64,000 nucleotides of DNA from Nilaparvata lugens (GCF_014356525.2 NC_052512.1:2483114-2547113), one strand, 5' to 3'; shown: positions 1-11,261, counted from the first letter of the stretch. Translations and numbers: made by a program. The notes: a model not told the origin generated them from the sequence alone.

Positions 1-140
1 AGTGCAAAATCACAGCCTGCAGTGCAAGAGCACGGCATGCAGTGTGAATGCACGGTTTGCAGTGCGAAAGCATGGCATGCAGAGCAGAAGCCTGGCATGC
101 AGTGTGAGAGCACAGCTCACAGTGCAAAAGCACGGCTCCT
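1..140. repeat. 20-bp tandem repeat, seven units
   Basis: Seven consecutive 20-bp units fit exactly from base 1 to 140, each beginning agtg or agag and usually ending in gc (unit 2 is agtgcaagagcacggcatgc). Units differ by several substitutions, so the array is old. It starts at the window edge and probably continues to the left. The small open frame across it is only a product of the repeat. Confidence 0.85.
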
Positions 141-233
141 TGCAGGGCGAAGCCTAGCACAGGTAGTGCGCGAACTTGACCTCAGCAGTGTGGAAACAAG
201 GCAACCAGATTACTAGCTCGTCTGAACTAGGGA

Positions 234-3100
234 TGTCAATCCCGGGATCCCGAATCCCGAAACCCGGGATCCCGGTCCATTTTTGATACCTAACTATCCC
301 GGGATTTTTCAGCCTCAATCCCGGGATTTTCGGGATTGGAAAACCTGAAATTGTGAATTATTGTGTTTTTCCAAAAACAATTCAATATAGAATCTCATTC
401 ACGGTGATGAATATGTGTTTTTCATAACTAATTTATTTTTTAAGTGTTTGACTAATTCATTCTACAGGCACAGTCTACAGTTGTATACACATAAACATAA
501 TATACATATACTGTACTCTGTACTGGCTGAATAGAATTCGCATTATTGGTTCACATTATTCGCAGAATCGTTGTTAATTGGTTGTTATGTTTTTACGATT
601 GTTTCTGTTTACACAGCACCAAAATTACCAGTCTAGACGGCGCAATATTTGCAATAGCGTAAATATCATTTCCTTGAAATGCACTTAGAACTCTGTAAAT
701 AATTCAGAAATCAGAAATAAACAAGCAGTAACTATTCACTTTCTGTCTAATTATTCCTCTTCTCTTTTTCTATCATAAGTAGAATATCTAGTTGAAGTTT
801 ATATAGTTGGCTCTACTTAATTTAATTCAGTAGTGCTTCAGCTTTCGCGTTGTTCGGTCGGTATCGCGCTAACGGTCTTATTAATAAATTTCCTCATTTC
901 CGGTCTTACAAAAAGTATTCTATTTTATTATTAATAGCCTATAATTATTTCTAGTGATATTAATTCAATTTGAAGTGATAAAAGTGTGAACTCTATCCCG
1001 TCCTGATGGAGGATACAAATGTTTTTGTTGTACATAAAAAAGACTCTGATGAGTCATCAGTTTGGAATAGTTTTCTAACTTCCAAGGACGGAAAAAGTGC
1101 TCAGTGCAAATCGTGTAAGGCAGTTCTCAAGACTCTGGGTGGATCAACTAAAGGTCTTCACACGCATTTGCTAAGTAAGCATAATAAAAAAGTATTAAAC
1201 CAAGCTAGTGCTGCTACTTCTGTCTCTTCTTTCTGTCAACCCACGAAACGTGAAGACAAGAATAAAAGAAAAATTGAAGACTACTTCAGCAGTGGAAAAG
1301 ACTCCTTGGATGAGGTTTTGGCTCGTATGACAGCTTTAGATGGTCTACCATTCAGTGTCTTCATCACTTCTCAAGACTTGAGAACTCTTCTCATCGCAAA
1401 GGGGTACAAGGACTTACCATCGTCACACATTACAATTAGGAATAGAGTAGTGGGCTTCAGTGATAAGATAAGGAATGATGTTATGAGAAGCATTAATGAC
1501 TTTAAATTATCTGGTGAAAGGTTCAGCTTATCATTCGATGAATGGACATCAACCAACAACAAACGTTATATGAATGTCAATGTTCATGGACTTAGTAAGA
1601 ACTGGAGCTTGGGAATGTTGAAAATTAAAGGGTCATTGACTGCAGAAGCTTGCGTGCAACATCTTAAAGTGTTCCTGGAGAGGTATCATCTGTCATTGGA
1701 AAGTGATATTGTCGCTATTGTTACTGATGGCCCAAATGTCATGCTCAGAGTAGGAAAACTAATCAATGCAGAACATCAACTGTGTTTTGCACATGGTATT
1801 CATCTAGCAGTTTGCGATGTTCTTTATGAAAAGGATCGTTCTATGAAAAATCAAAATGAAGAAAAATCAGAAAATGCAGAGTCAGAAGAAGAAGAAGAAG
1901 ATTATGATCAAGTAGAGACTGAAATTCGTTCCTCAGAAATGTCTTCATTTTTAGAGGAAAATACGGACGGTCCAGCTGAGATTACAATTGATCTTAATCT
2001 CAATACAATTATATCAAAAGTTCGTAAAATCGTGAAATTCTTTAAAAGATCACCAACAAAAAATGAAACAGTTCTCCAAAAGTATGTTAGGGAAGAAGAA
2101 GGAAAAGAGCTCACTCTACTATTGGATGTAAAAACTCGGTGGAACTCGATGTTGACGATGTTGGAACGATTTGTTCACCTGAAAACATCCATAAAAAAAG
2201 CATTGATTGATCTCAATAGAAGTATTGAATTGACTGAAGATGAGTTCACTGTAATCCATGAAGTTGTTAAAGTTCTCACACCGATCAAATTGACTGTTGA
2301 GGCTCTTTGTAGGCAAGATGCCAATTTGATAACTGCTGATGCAGCAATGAAGTTCATGTTTTCGTATTTGGAAGCCGATTGTTCTTCTACAGGGTTCTCA
2401 GAGAAAATGAAAATTGCTCTCCAGAAACGTGTAGCACAGAGACGTAAGGTAGAATTGTCTGGTGTACTCAAATATCTTCAGAATCCGCAAAAAAATGAAG
2501 TAGAATCTGAGTTCATTGAACAAAATTTCCCAACTCCAACACAGAAGACTATCTGTAATCAGATTGTAAATTGTATTGAAAGATTGAAGCTCGAAAAAAA
2601 ATATTCAGAGACGGAGCACAATGATGCTGAATACAGACGTGAACAAGAACGAAATGAAGAATCGACCGAGAAAAGATTGAAATTATCAACTACGATGTTG
2701 AAATCTGTTCTTGAAGCGAAGATTGAAAAGAGCATGATATCTGCTAATCCCGAAACGCAGAATAAAAATTTAGATGCTACGTTGAGAAAAGAAATGAGCC
2801 TCTTCGAAAATGGTGGAGTGAAAGGACATCATCTGGAGCTGGTTTACAAATATCTTTTAACAATACCTCCTACCAGTGTGGAGTCCGAGAGGGTATTCTC
2901 TGCTGCAGGTTACATGTGTAATAAACTCCGGAGCCGGCTCGGTGACGAAACACTTGACGCTTTAATTTTACTTCATCGTCATTTCCAAAAGATGAGAAGG
3001 TGAGGAAAACTTAAAATTTAATATTAGAAAAAGATCAAGATTGACATTCAACTTTGACATTTCTCTTTCTCCAATGAATGAAGGACATTAATGTAATGAT
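234..3100 (+). mobile_element. hAT-type DNA transposon, 3' end not seen
   Basis: The left end near 234 (ctagggatgtcaatcccggg) is followed by a cluster of cccgggat and cccgaatccc motifs up to about 335. Clustered subterminal motifs of this kind are typical of hAT elements, where they bind the transposase. A 670-bp AT-rich leader then precedes the transposase frame. I found no inverted copy of the left end, and no second cccgggat cluster, between 3003 and about 4500. The 3' end is therefore lost, diverged, or further away. The right border given is simply the end of the coding part. Confidence 0.65.
1006..3003 (+). CDS. hAT-family transposase, BED finger plus hAT C-terminal domain
   Basis: An uninterrupted 665-residue frame. 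An N-terminal BED zinc finger lies at about residues 18-60: a WNSF aromatic start, CKSC, then HTHLLSKH. The RNase H-like core shows D178 in FSLSFDEWTS, D241 in IVTDGPN, the CFAHGIHLAVC segment, and a conserved RWNSM. A very acidic stretch (residues about 285-310, SEEEEEDYD) lies inside the core. The C-terminal dimerisation block has IPPTSVESERVFSAAG followed by LRSRL, with the conserved Glu and SERVFS intact. Known family members cut and paste DNA and leave 8-bp target duplications. All key residues I can see are present and there is no stop, so the protein could be active, or domesticated like ZBED proteins. The ATG at 1006 is the first in frame and sits before the BED domain. Length fits the family. 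Confidence 0.93.
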   Translation: MEDTNVFVVHKKDSDESSVWNSFLTSKDGKSAQCKSCKAVLKTLGGSTKGLHTHLLSKHNKKVLNQASAATSVSSFCQPTKREDKNKRKIEDYFSSGKDSLDEVLARMTALDGLPFSVFITSQDLRTLLIAKGYKDLPSSHITIRNRVVGFSDKIRNDVMRSINDFKLSGERFSLSFDEWTSTNNKRYMNVNVHGLSKNWSLGMLKIKGSLTAEACVQHLKVFLERYHLSLESDIVAIVTDGPNVMLRVGKLINAEHQLCFAHGIHLAVCDVLYEKDRSMKNQNEEKSENAESEEEEEDYDQVETEIRSSEMSSFLEENTDGPAEITIDLNLNTIISKVRKIVKFFKRSPTKNETVLQKYVREEEGKELTLLLDVKTRWNSMLTMLERFVHLKTSIKKALIDLNRSIELTEDEFTVIHEVVKVLTPIKLTVEALCRQDANLITADAAMKFMFSYLEADCSSTGFSEKMKIALQKRVAQRRKVELSGVLKYLQNPQKNEVESEFIEQNFPTPTQKTICNQIVNCIERLKLEKKYSETEHNDAEYRREQERNEESTEKRLKLSTTMLKSVLEAKIEKSMISANPETQNKNLDATLRKEMSLFENGGVKGHHLELVYKYLLTIPPTSVESERVFSAAGYMCNKLRSRLGDETLDALILLHRHFQKMRR

Positions 3101-4165
3101 TTTACTGTTTCAATTAAAAATGTTTTTCATTTTTCTCTCCAGTTTCTAACAATTAGATTGGCTGAATTCATTTAGATTTTTCTCTCATATATATAAACTT
3201 CCTATGAATATGTGAATGTGACATAGTTGCTGAAGAACGAAGATGTTGAAAGGTTGTCAAAATTGCAGTGAAAATTATTTGCTATTGCTACTCAATCAAT
3301 AAATCAGTGCACTAACATCACCATCATCTGTGACAAGAACTTGTGCGCAGTTTCTTGCTTGCTCTCCTCAGTTCTCACCATCATCTAGGATACAGAAAAT
3401 TTAAGGTAGGACATCAAATAAAAAAGTTACTCCTAATATTGAAAACATTTATAGAAATAGAATGTTCAATTTTAATATTATTCCTAAGTATTTTTCCATT
3501 TTAATAAAACCCTCTCCCTCTATACATTATAATGAAGTCCATTATGATTGTAAACAACCTTGTATTCAGCCATGCCTGTTTACTTTCAGCTACTCTACAT
3601 TCTTTTCCATCGGTTAGAAAAGTATGATGAGTTGATCAGTGAACGAACTGGATATGACGTATTTTTTTCTTATCAGTTGAACCAAAGACCTTGGAGAGGT
3701 ATAAACGCACAATACCTATGCCTTCCCATTGCTATCTCTTACTTGAAATACTTACTTTACTTAAAATAATCTCTTACTTGAGGCTGCCATTGAGGTATTT
3801 TAGCGCGAGATATGAAAAAATATATATTTTTGTAATATTATAGATTACAAAAATCATCAAGATCTTTAGTATGTAATAATCTTTTAGATGGAGACAATCT
3901 CAATGGCCGATTTCAATTCCAAGTATACTAGCGCTGCATGTGAGTCTATGCATTGTTCAACGACCAAATAGTGCTTCGTGCAGAGCCACGTTCACTCACC
4001 GGTCTCGTCGTTCACTCACCGACCAGTGGCTTTGAACTCAACCAATATTTGTTAATATACTATGTACTATTCTACACTAACAGCATATAGTTACTATTTT
4101 GGACTTTCTGAAGTAAAAATTTATCTAAAAAAAGAGAAATAAACGAAAATGAGTTTTTCTGAATT
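3101..4165. other. Gene-free stretch
   Basis: AT-rich DNA with no convincing gene. A short frame at 3560-3769 is bounded by acceptor-like (tactttcag) and donor-like (gag/gtataa) signals but matches no family I recognise. No clear terminal inverted repeats. Confidence 0.5.
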
Positions 4166-4470
4166 TTTCTTCTCATGAGATCAGCTGAATGACCCCACAC
4201 ATGCACTCGTTCACTCACTTCCATTACGGTATAGACAGACGATAAAATTTCCAGCTGTTTTTCCAAGGACGTATTTAATGTCCTTCAGCGAGTTAACCCA
4301 GGGTTGAGACCTAGTGCAATCTAATTTTCATATCATAAACCTACTTTGTTCCAAATTTCGTGAGAATCGTTAGAGCCGTTTTCTTGATCCGGTCACATAT
4401 AGCCTACAGATATATGAACATATAAACAGAAGTTGCTCGTTTAATAGTATAGGATATATCTCGTTTAATA
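4166..4470 (-). repeat. Dispersed retroelement-like 3' fragment
   Basis: On the minus strand this reads from tcctatactattaaacgagc through a segment about errors and flanks to the block cagctgtttttccaagga (plus strand, around 4252). The same block recurs at about 6915 and 35483, and the ctagtgcaat block at about 4312 and 35540. The family looks like the 3' part of a LINE or Helitron-related repeat. No coding capacity is left. Confidence 0.55.
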
Positions 4471-6039
4471 GTATAGGATTATTATTTGAATTGAATTGAT
4501 TGATTCTAAAATGATTATATATTTAATTTAATTTGGGTTGAAAAAAATTTAGGTTGAAAATTATAAAAGAACTACTATATTCATATTAAAAATTAATAAA
4601 GTGTCAAAATTAATTATCATTATATTCTTGTATATGAATAAGCTTATATGGATTAACCTGTGACTGAAATTTATAGGCCTTTTTGATGTACCGTAACTCA
4701 GTTTTCACATTCAAAATGGTGACTCATTCTCCTGTAGATGAGATATCAAAATAATCAAGTTTGAGATAACTTTAAAATATCACAACTATGGTTATTCACA
4801 CCAACTTCTGAGCATTATTAATGTGAAATGATTGCAACATAAAGCAAAAAAATACTACAAAATTACACAGACAAACATTTGATGAACTATATAGTAATAG
4901 TACTTGTAATAGTACAATAGTAATTTAGTGAACTATATTTTTACCCTTTGTGCACTTAATGACATTTTACACTAATACCACTTTTTTAAATTCAATGGTA
5001 ACTGTAGGAAAACTTTAATGTGTAATACGTGCGCAAAGTTCCTTTGCTGCGCTCAAACCAATCAAGAAAACGTTTCTTTCGGTGCAGCAGCTAGAGTCAC
5101 TTTGCGGACTAGTCACACAAATAACTATTCAATCACATCACCTTTTTCGTGCCTTCCAGTTGTTGCTTCAAACCTATTCCGTGCATGTTAATTTCTAATT
5201 TTCATTTTATTTTATCAATCAATCCATTATTTCTCCATTCCTATTCATAAATTAAATATAGTTCTCTCATGCTTGCATGAAACGTTACACTTACGATACG
5301 GTACTGTGTTGTCTTATGGAACCTTATATTTTCAGCTCTGAAGAAAAAGAATCTCATATTCTTGTATTTTTCAAGGGAGAAAAAGTAACCTTGATCAAGA
5401 GATCGCCAGATTACCCATTTTCAAGACTAATGTGTGAGTAGCTTGACCACTCATTCCAACATTTTCAATCTAAAATAGTAGGCTTAGCCTATTGATTATA
5501 AACCACATCAGCTCAGTTGAGGCTTAGGCCTATTACATATCACATCACAACTTTATTCTCAATATTGGACCAACTGAGCTTCGCTCCGGAGTACAAAAGC
5601 ATAGAAGGATAGTTTATAATATATATTGATACACAGAACACAATTTTTTCATTTGATTGGGGGAAGGACTAACATGCACAGCCCAAAACTGTTTCTTCCC
5701 CAAATTTTGATGTACACACTATAAATACGGTAGTCCAAAAAGTAGGTTATGTTCCATACACTTTTAAATTCCAATTTTCAGCCCAAACATTTGAAAACAG
5801 AAGAGTTCGGAATTAGATTTTTTACAAACCAGATTTAATAACAAAATAACACTCACTAATCATGTAAAACTGTAAAATAATGATTAACTTTGAAAATTTT
5901 GATATAGGTACTTTACTTTAAATAAAAAAATAATGGATCTTGTTTGTGATCATATCGTTGGTCATGTCAACAAATCAGATTATGTTGATCAAGATCAAGT
6001 CGATATTAATCAATAAAATTATTGCCAGATAATACTTCT
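4471..6039. other. Gene-free stretch with scattered repeat scraps
   Basis: AT-rich, no gene seen. Around 5575 the motif gagcttcgctccggagtac matches, in the opposite orientation, the sequence at about 31695. Around 5655-5760 a segment with cagcccaaaactgtttc and aaagtaggttatgttcc recurs at about 31550 (inverted), 32060 and 34470. This is an unnamed dispersed repeat. Confidence 0.5.
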
Positions 6040-6812
6040 TAGTCCAGTCAATATAGACATAAAAAAGGGGGTGTGCTTGCAATTTATATTGTAGTTCTGA
6101 TTATTTAATATATTATTTGGGTACAAATAATACAATATTAAGAGAAGTCCAGAAAATTTCATGCAAAATTTCCTTGTGCTAGATACGGTACAGAGTGGAC
6201 CAAAAACCTCGTATTTTCGGTTCATTTTCCAGTTTTCAGCTATTTCTGCCAAATCTCGTTATCGAACAGAAAAATTTGCACTCGCCTTTTTTCAAGATTA
6301 TAAAATTTTGAATAAAATGAGATCATTCGGAACTCTCTATCTCCAATGAGTACTGAATTATGATTTTTCAAAAATGAGTGAAATTTGAAGGAAAAATTAA
6401 TTATGATGAATTTTAGTTTTTGATCAACAATATCTTCCGATTGTTACCATTTAGACGTACAATTCAAAATCCCTCTGGGCGTATTTTTGTGCTCTACAAT
6501 CTGAGATTAGGTAGAGCGCTCTAACTCATATGCATTCCGAATGATCTCATTTTATTCTGAATTTTATAATATTAAAATAGGGCGAGAGCAAATTTTTCTG
6601 TCCGATAACAAGATTTAGCAGAAATAGCTGAAAACTGGAAAATGAGCCGAAAATACGAGGTTTTTGGTCCACTCTGTATCTAGCACAAGGAAATTTTGCA
6701 TGAAGAAATCGGTTCTGGACTTCTCTTATGTACCCAAATAATATATTAATATCAGAACTACAATATAAATTGCATGCACCAATGCATAATAGTGACTGGA
6801 CTATCTCGTGTT
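6040..6812. mobile_element. Fold-back element with arms of about 270-300 bp
   Basis: The left arm from about 6040 (agtccagtcaatatag) to 6345 is matched in inverse order by 6515-6812 (ending gtgactggact). Shared blocks include the ctagcacaaggaaattt block, tccactctgtatct, the taacaagatttagcagaa block and atgatctcatttta. The spacer is about 170 bp. Arms differ by scattered substitutions and small indels. The short open frames on both strands are the arms read twice. No transposase. Probably a non-autonomous TIR/fold-back element. Confidence 0.75.
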
Positions 6813-6829
6813 ATCTTGTGAGAACAGCA

Positions 6830-7015
6830 AATTGATTGCAATAGTTCAACAGCTGAACATAATTCTGTCTCACTCCCACACAGGAACCCGCATCTTCCAT
6901 TATTGACAGACGACGAAATTATCAGCTGTTTTTCCAAGGATGAATAGTTATTATCCTTTTAATGTCCTTAAGCAAGTTTCCCAAAAATGAGACCATGTGC
7001 AACGTTATATATATA
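6830..7015 (-). repeat. Second copy of the 4.2-kb dispersed repeat, truncated
   Basis: Contains the same cagctgtttttccaagga block and the following tgtccttaagcaag segment as the repeat at 4166-4470, in the same orientation. It then breaks off. Confidence 0.5.
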
Positions 7016-7084
7016 AGACCGAACGTAGGGAGGTCTATATTTTAACTCGGATTTTCTTCTGTCACGCATTTACGGCCAAACGCA

Positions 7085-7590
7085 TTGTTCCTGGGTGAGA
7101 AACATATCTGAATATCATATTTAAATTGTCCGGAAGTCTTCAGTTACTCACACAGCGGCCATTTTGCTTTTTCACTTATTATTTTTTCTAAAGGCCATGT
7201 TGAAAGAGCTGAAGACTCATATCCGCCTAAAAGAATTATGAATTACAACATGGAAGGAAGAAGACGCACTGGTCGACCAAGACTGAGATGGATGGACTCA
7301 GTCACTGAAGATGCAAGAAGGCTTTGTGTAAGAAATTGGAGACGAGCTGCCATGGACAGAGTAGAATGGAGGCGATTGCTGGAGGAGGCCAAGATCCGTT
7401 TTGGATTGTAGAGCTGTGGATGATGATGAATGGTTGAACATTCAAAATTAAAACATTGCACAATCATTTATAACAACTAGACAAAGCTACAAAAAATATG
7501 ATAATTTTTCAAATTCATAAAACAAAATGGCGGCCATTTAAAATGTTGTTTCTTGAATAACCCAGAAACTGTTGGTTTCTAATTATTATT
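7085..7590. mobile_element. MITE related to 23944-24387, split by a LINE fragment
   Basis: The left part (cattgttcctgggtgagaaa to about 7196) and right part (gcacaatcatttataacaac, around 7456, onward) correspond to adjoining parts of the complete MITE at 23944-24387. Between them sits LINE-derived sequence at about 7197-7435. The outer ends of the MITE are decayed. Confidence 0.6.
7200..7411 (+). pseudogene. Non-LTR retrotransposon C-terminal fragment
   Basis: The plus strand encodes a peptide with GRRRTGRPRLRWMDS, then NWRRAAMDRVEWRRLLEEAK and a stop at about 7411. This is the arginine-rich C-terminal end seen in several insect non-LTR elements. The fragments at 45357-45692 and 58377-58640 have the same layout. 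A short gatgatgatga tail follows the stop. It is 5'-truncated, as expected for target-primed insertion, and lies inside a MITE. Confidence 0.7.
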
Positions 7591-7594
7591 TTGG

Positions 7595-7990
7595 AGAACA
7601 GGTGACGCCGGATACTTGTGGATGAGAAAACTGCGTGAGGTCTACTGTTCACAGAACTACTAGTAGAAATAGACACGGCTTCTCCAAACATCTATGTAAT
7701 ACATGCAATGGATAATCCACTTGTCAGCTGATTAATTATGAATAATTCTATAGTTTGATTAATCCTATCTTCAGAGTAAATGATAATTATTATAATAGTG
7801 AGATCGGAGTATGGGGGAAATTCCTTCTCCTTTCATATTATCCTTAAAATGCAAAATTTCAAAATAGCCCTGTGTATACATCGACGCGCAGTTGAAAAAG
7901 GAATATTCCTGCCAAATCTCATCGAATTCTATCGACGCGTTCGACCGTAAATGCATTACATACATACAAACAGACGAAAGAAAATACTAG
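7595..7990. repeat. Dispersed repeat fragments
   Basis: Segment 7603-7668 (gatacttgtggatgagaaaa to cagaactactag) recurs at about 8622-8683 and 38090-38142, and inverted at 58889-58912. Segment 7795-7985 (ccttctcctttcatatta, cgacgcgcagttgaaaaagg) recurs at about 59390-59490 and inverted near 37985-38080. They look like pieces of one longer repeat family with no coding capacity. Confidence 0.55.
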
Positions 7991-8150
7991 TTCAAACATA
8001 CACCTCACTGCGTTAGGTCAATAAGGTGTATGGTTTCAACATTACCTATTTAACCTATTTTGGACTATGTGTAACCTTATCTAAATTTGGAAGAGGAATA
8101 GCACAAGGTTACCTTATTTTTTCTCTCCCTATCAATTTGATGATGTACTA

Positions 8151-8311
8151 AAGCTGCGTTTACACCAATGTTAATAGTTTTATCCTTATAGATTCTATTA
8201 GATTGAACATAACTTATCATACACATGATAGACATATGTGTATGATATGTTATGATCAATCTTATAGAATCTATAAGGATTAAGTTATTAACTTTGGTAT
8301 AAACGCAGCTT
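8151..8311. mobile_element. Hairpin MITE, TIR aagctgcgtttacacc
   Basis: The termini aagctgcgtttacacc and its inverse (tataaacgcagctt) lie directly inside TA dinucleotides at 8149-8150 and 8312-8313, the target duplication expected for Tc1/mariner-derived MITEs. The two halves are largely complementary (for example ttatagattctatt against atagaatctataagg), so the whole element can fold into a hairpin. A second copy is at 16925-17114. Confidence 0.8.
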
Positions 8312-8695
8312 TACAGTTTCAATCATAATAAAGAATATTTTGTTTTGCAGTAATGGTAGTAATATTATGCGTGCACATCAGTATCAATATTCCCACATGT
8401 GGAAAAACAAATTTCATAGGTGATTAAAATTAAAATAAAGAATAATTAAATGAACTAAATAATGCTGAAGCAATTATAATATTTTTTATTAAAATAAATA
8501 ATTTTCAAATGCTTGAGAAATATTTTCATCAGATTGGAATATTATCACGGAACTGGTTAAATTATCATATGGAATGCAAATTCAAACGTGAACTGAGTTC
8601 CTTAACATTTCAAACAGGTGACACCACATACTTGTGGATGAGAGAAAACTGCGTGAGGTCTATTGTTCCCAGAACTACTAGTTTTCTTGTTGCAG

Positions 8696-8913
8696 ATATT
8701 GTACTGGGACATATCTCGATGTTTCTGGGTGCAAGTCTGATGAGTATTGTGGAAGTGATTTACTTCTTCACATTGAGGCTTTACAACGATCTATGGATGA
8801 ATGAGCAGCCCAAGCCAGCCAAAAAGAAGACTGGACTCGATCTAGAGGAGATATGTGAGGGCACAAAGGAAGGCACCATCTACTGGGATGAAATATTAGC
8901 TAACATTGATTGA
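8696..8913 (+). CDS. Last coding exon of a pickpocket-type DEG/ENaC channel
   Basis: An acceptor (ttcttgttgcag, ending 8695) opens an exon encoding about 72 residues to a TGA stop at 8911-8913. It starts in phase needing one base from the previous exon. The peptide has GHISMFLGASLMSIVEVIYF followed by FTLRLY. In DEG/ENaC channels this is the second membrane span: GAS matches the G-x-S selectivity filter and the Glu seven residues on is conserved. A charged cytosolic tail ending in DEILANID follows. These channels are trimeric cation channels at the plasma membrane, with sensory and fluid-balance roles in insects. The open frame upstream of 8696 is repeat DNA, not protein. Earlier exons were not recognised in 3100-8690; they may be diverged or lost. 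No canonical AATAAA was seen soon after the stop. Confidence 0.75.
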
Positions 8914-9537
8914 ATTGCATCACACACTTATCAAAAGATCCTTTAATTGTTTTTCGCCCACTTGGATGTAATGAGCTGGTTTTCGTGCGTCATATGGAGG
9001 CCGAAAGTGATTGTTTTCTGACCAGGCCATCTTACGTCACATGGACGGGAAGGGACCTTTCACAGGCGATAATGATGTTTCTAGTCGAGGCGTTAGCAGA
9101 GACTAGTATTTCTTTTGAGCACTGCAAAAGACATTCACGTCCAAGTAACATACACTATTCTATGTCATAATAATCTAAAGAAGAATAATTGAGAATTAGA
9201 AAACATTACCTGCTTGTTCTGAAGTTCTGACTACATGCATTCTATAAACATAACCTAGTTTACGAATTCTGATTCAGTAATTTTGTGGAAGTTGACAAAA
9301 CTTCCCACTGCAGCGCTGAAGGTGGTTTTTTTGTAATAGTTTTGCTGTTCCTGTTTCGGAACTGGGAAACATATTCGACTGTAAAGAAAACATATTATGG
9401 TTTCATTACAGTAGAGTATGCTGTAATGAGATCATATGTTTATTTGTTCTGCAAACAGCTGTTTACCGGATTGATTTCATGCATGGAAAACATCTGAAAT
9501 TGAATGACTATGACAAAAAATGTATGCCCCTAGTGCT
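8914..9537. other. Channel 3' flank, no other gene
   Basis: Probable 3' untranslated sequence followed by intergenic DNA. The open frames at 8910-9170 and 9285-9497 show no family motif and no splice logic. Confidence 0.4.
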
Positions 9538-9665
9538 GTAAAATAAGATTGAGGAGATTAAGATAAGGTGGGAGAAGATTGATGTAATGTCGGCGAGGTG
9601 GAACTTCCTACGGGACTCCCCACAATCCAAGCCATATGCTCATATTAATAATAATAATAATGTAA
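9538..9665 (+). repeat. Retrotransposon 3' tail ending in (TAA)n
   Basis: The sequence around 9560-9640 (acttcctacgggactcccca, then caatccaagccatatgctca) is followed by a short taataataataat run. This looks like a 5'-truncated non-LTR element with a microsatellite tail. No coding sequence left. Confidence 0.5.
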
Positions 9666-10234
9666 TTATAATAGTCCAACTATAAATAGCTATTATAGAA
9701 TTCATATCAATTCATAAATAACACAATTTGATTCCGTATTCTAAGGACAATTTGCAAAATTTGACAATTCCCCGCTCTATTGACTGCGGTGAACTGAAAC
9801 TGCATGTATTGTTTCAAGATTGCTATTTTTTTCTGAAAATAAGCTACTGAATCAATTATAGAATGTAAATTACACTCTATAATCTCTGGCCGTAAAGCAC
9901 CGTGTTGCGAACTTGGCACTAACAACAAAAAGAACCACGTCAAAGAGTGGATTGAGCTAACAGTTGAAACCATGAGAAATCTACTAAATTGTATATTTCT
10001 CTATTGCATTACGCCATTAAAGAAAAACAGGGCAGTGTAGTTTGCTTTTAATGAATAAATGTTCAATTTTTGCAAAAAAAAAAAACTGAAACTACTACAT
10101 CAACTACAGAAAATATTAAGATAGTTTACTATAATTACATACAATTGTTAGTTTCAGAAATTTCTTGTAATGCGTCTTCTACATGTATTTCTGTGTGTTT
10201 TCTGTGTGTAAATTGATATAATGAGAAATGGTTT

Positions 10235-10400
10235 TTGGGAAATGAAGAGTTAAAATTGAATGAAGAATCCTCATAATCATTCTCACCAATAAATTAGAGT
10301 AAAAATTGGGAAATGAAGAGTTAAAATTGAATGAAGAATCCTCATAAGCATTCTCACCAAGAAATTAGAGTAAAAATTGGAAAATGAAGAGTGAAAATTG
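10235..10400. repeat. 71-bp tandem repeat, about 2.3 copies
   Basis: The unit starting ttgggaaatgaagagttaaa at about 10236 repeats at about 10307, and a shorter, diverged third start (ttggaaaatgaagagtgaaa) is at about 10378. The first two copies are nearly identical, so the duplication is recent. Confidence 0.8.
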
Positions 10401-10832
10401 AAATATCATTGCCTCTCGACTGACATATTGATCGTGCAGGACACGTCCTGTTTCGCAATAGTCAGACATTATCGAGTATAGTATCTATTATTAGAATATT
10501 ATTTCTTCTGGCGGTAAATGGTAAATTCATAAATTTGAATGATTTATTTCATTATAGCTTCAATATGAAGGGTGATAATCGATCCTCAACTTTCTGCCAA
10601 CCTAAACAAGGTTGCACTATTGCACTATTTGTGATTATTCTGCAGCTTCAATTCAAATTCATGAATTTGAATAAAATAAAGATATTATCCAGTACTCTCT
10701 GATACTTCATTCATTAGTGCATGAGATGTTTCAACTTTCGAAAGTCATTCTCAAATGTCATAGCTTGCATTTTTGAAAGTGGCTTTCAAAGTGGCTTGAA
10801 AACCTACTCCACTATGGCGTACCATGTTCTAT

Positions 10833-11203
10833 AGTGAGGTCCACGTTATAATGGCAGTGGAGGATTGACAAAAGTGTTGCCATCCTTGTCTAACATGCAA
10901 CAAAGCAGATAGCGCTATATCTTTCTCGATTTGCTTTGTTGCCAGATCGTCTTTCAACAATGTAGAATTAATAATTAATCAACAAAATATTTCATCTTAA
11001 TTATGAAAATTCATTATAGAATTATTGAAAAACATCATTTCTTGCTTAATAAAATATAATTGAATATTTTAAACGAGAATGAACAGTTGAAATTACATCA
11101 ATAAACCTGTAACAGATATCGTCTATAGAAGGCATTGACAAGACGTGGATCGGCAACGATTTTCTCCTCCCTTCTCCACTGCCATTATACCGTGGACCCC
11201 ACT
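10833..11203. mobile_element. MITE family A, copy 1
   Basis: Terminal inverted repeats agtgaggtccacgttataat ... and its inverse (ending gtggaccccact) are flanked by TA. The family length is about 365 bp. The internal landmarks are gcgctatctctttctc, gttgccagatcgtc and ggcattgacaagac. Other copies are listed below (28914, 34575, 49945, 54381, 55204, 57393, 60462). Confidence 0.88.
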
Positions 11204-11261
11204 ATTTAATAGAGTAGGTTTTGAATATCCAGTTTAAATAGCTACTACTTTAGCAATCCAG

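Noticed and set aside
3590..3698. Open stretch with acceptor-like and donor-like borders on the plus strand, possible upstream exon of the channel gene
   Set aside because: The peptide (starting LLYILFHRLEKYDELISER) matches no DEG/ENaC region I know, and a single chance pair of splice-like signals is common in AT-rich DNA.
8509..8695. Upstream part of the open frame that ends in the channel exon
   Set aside because: This part includes the dispersed gatacttgtgg repeat also seen at 7603 and 38090; the acceptor at 8695 marks the real exon start.
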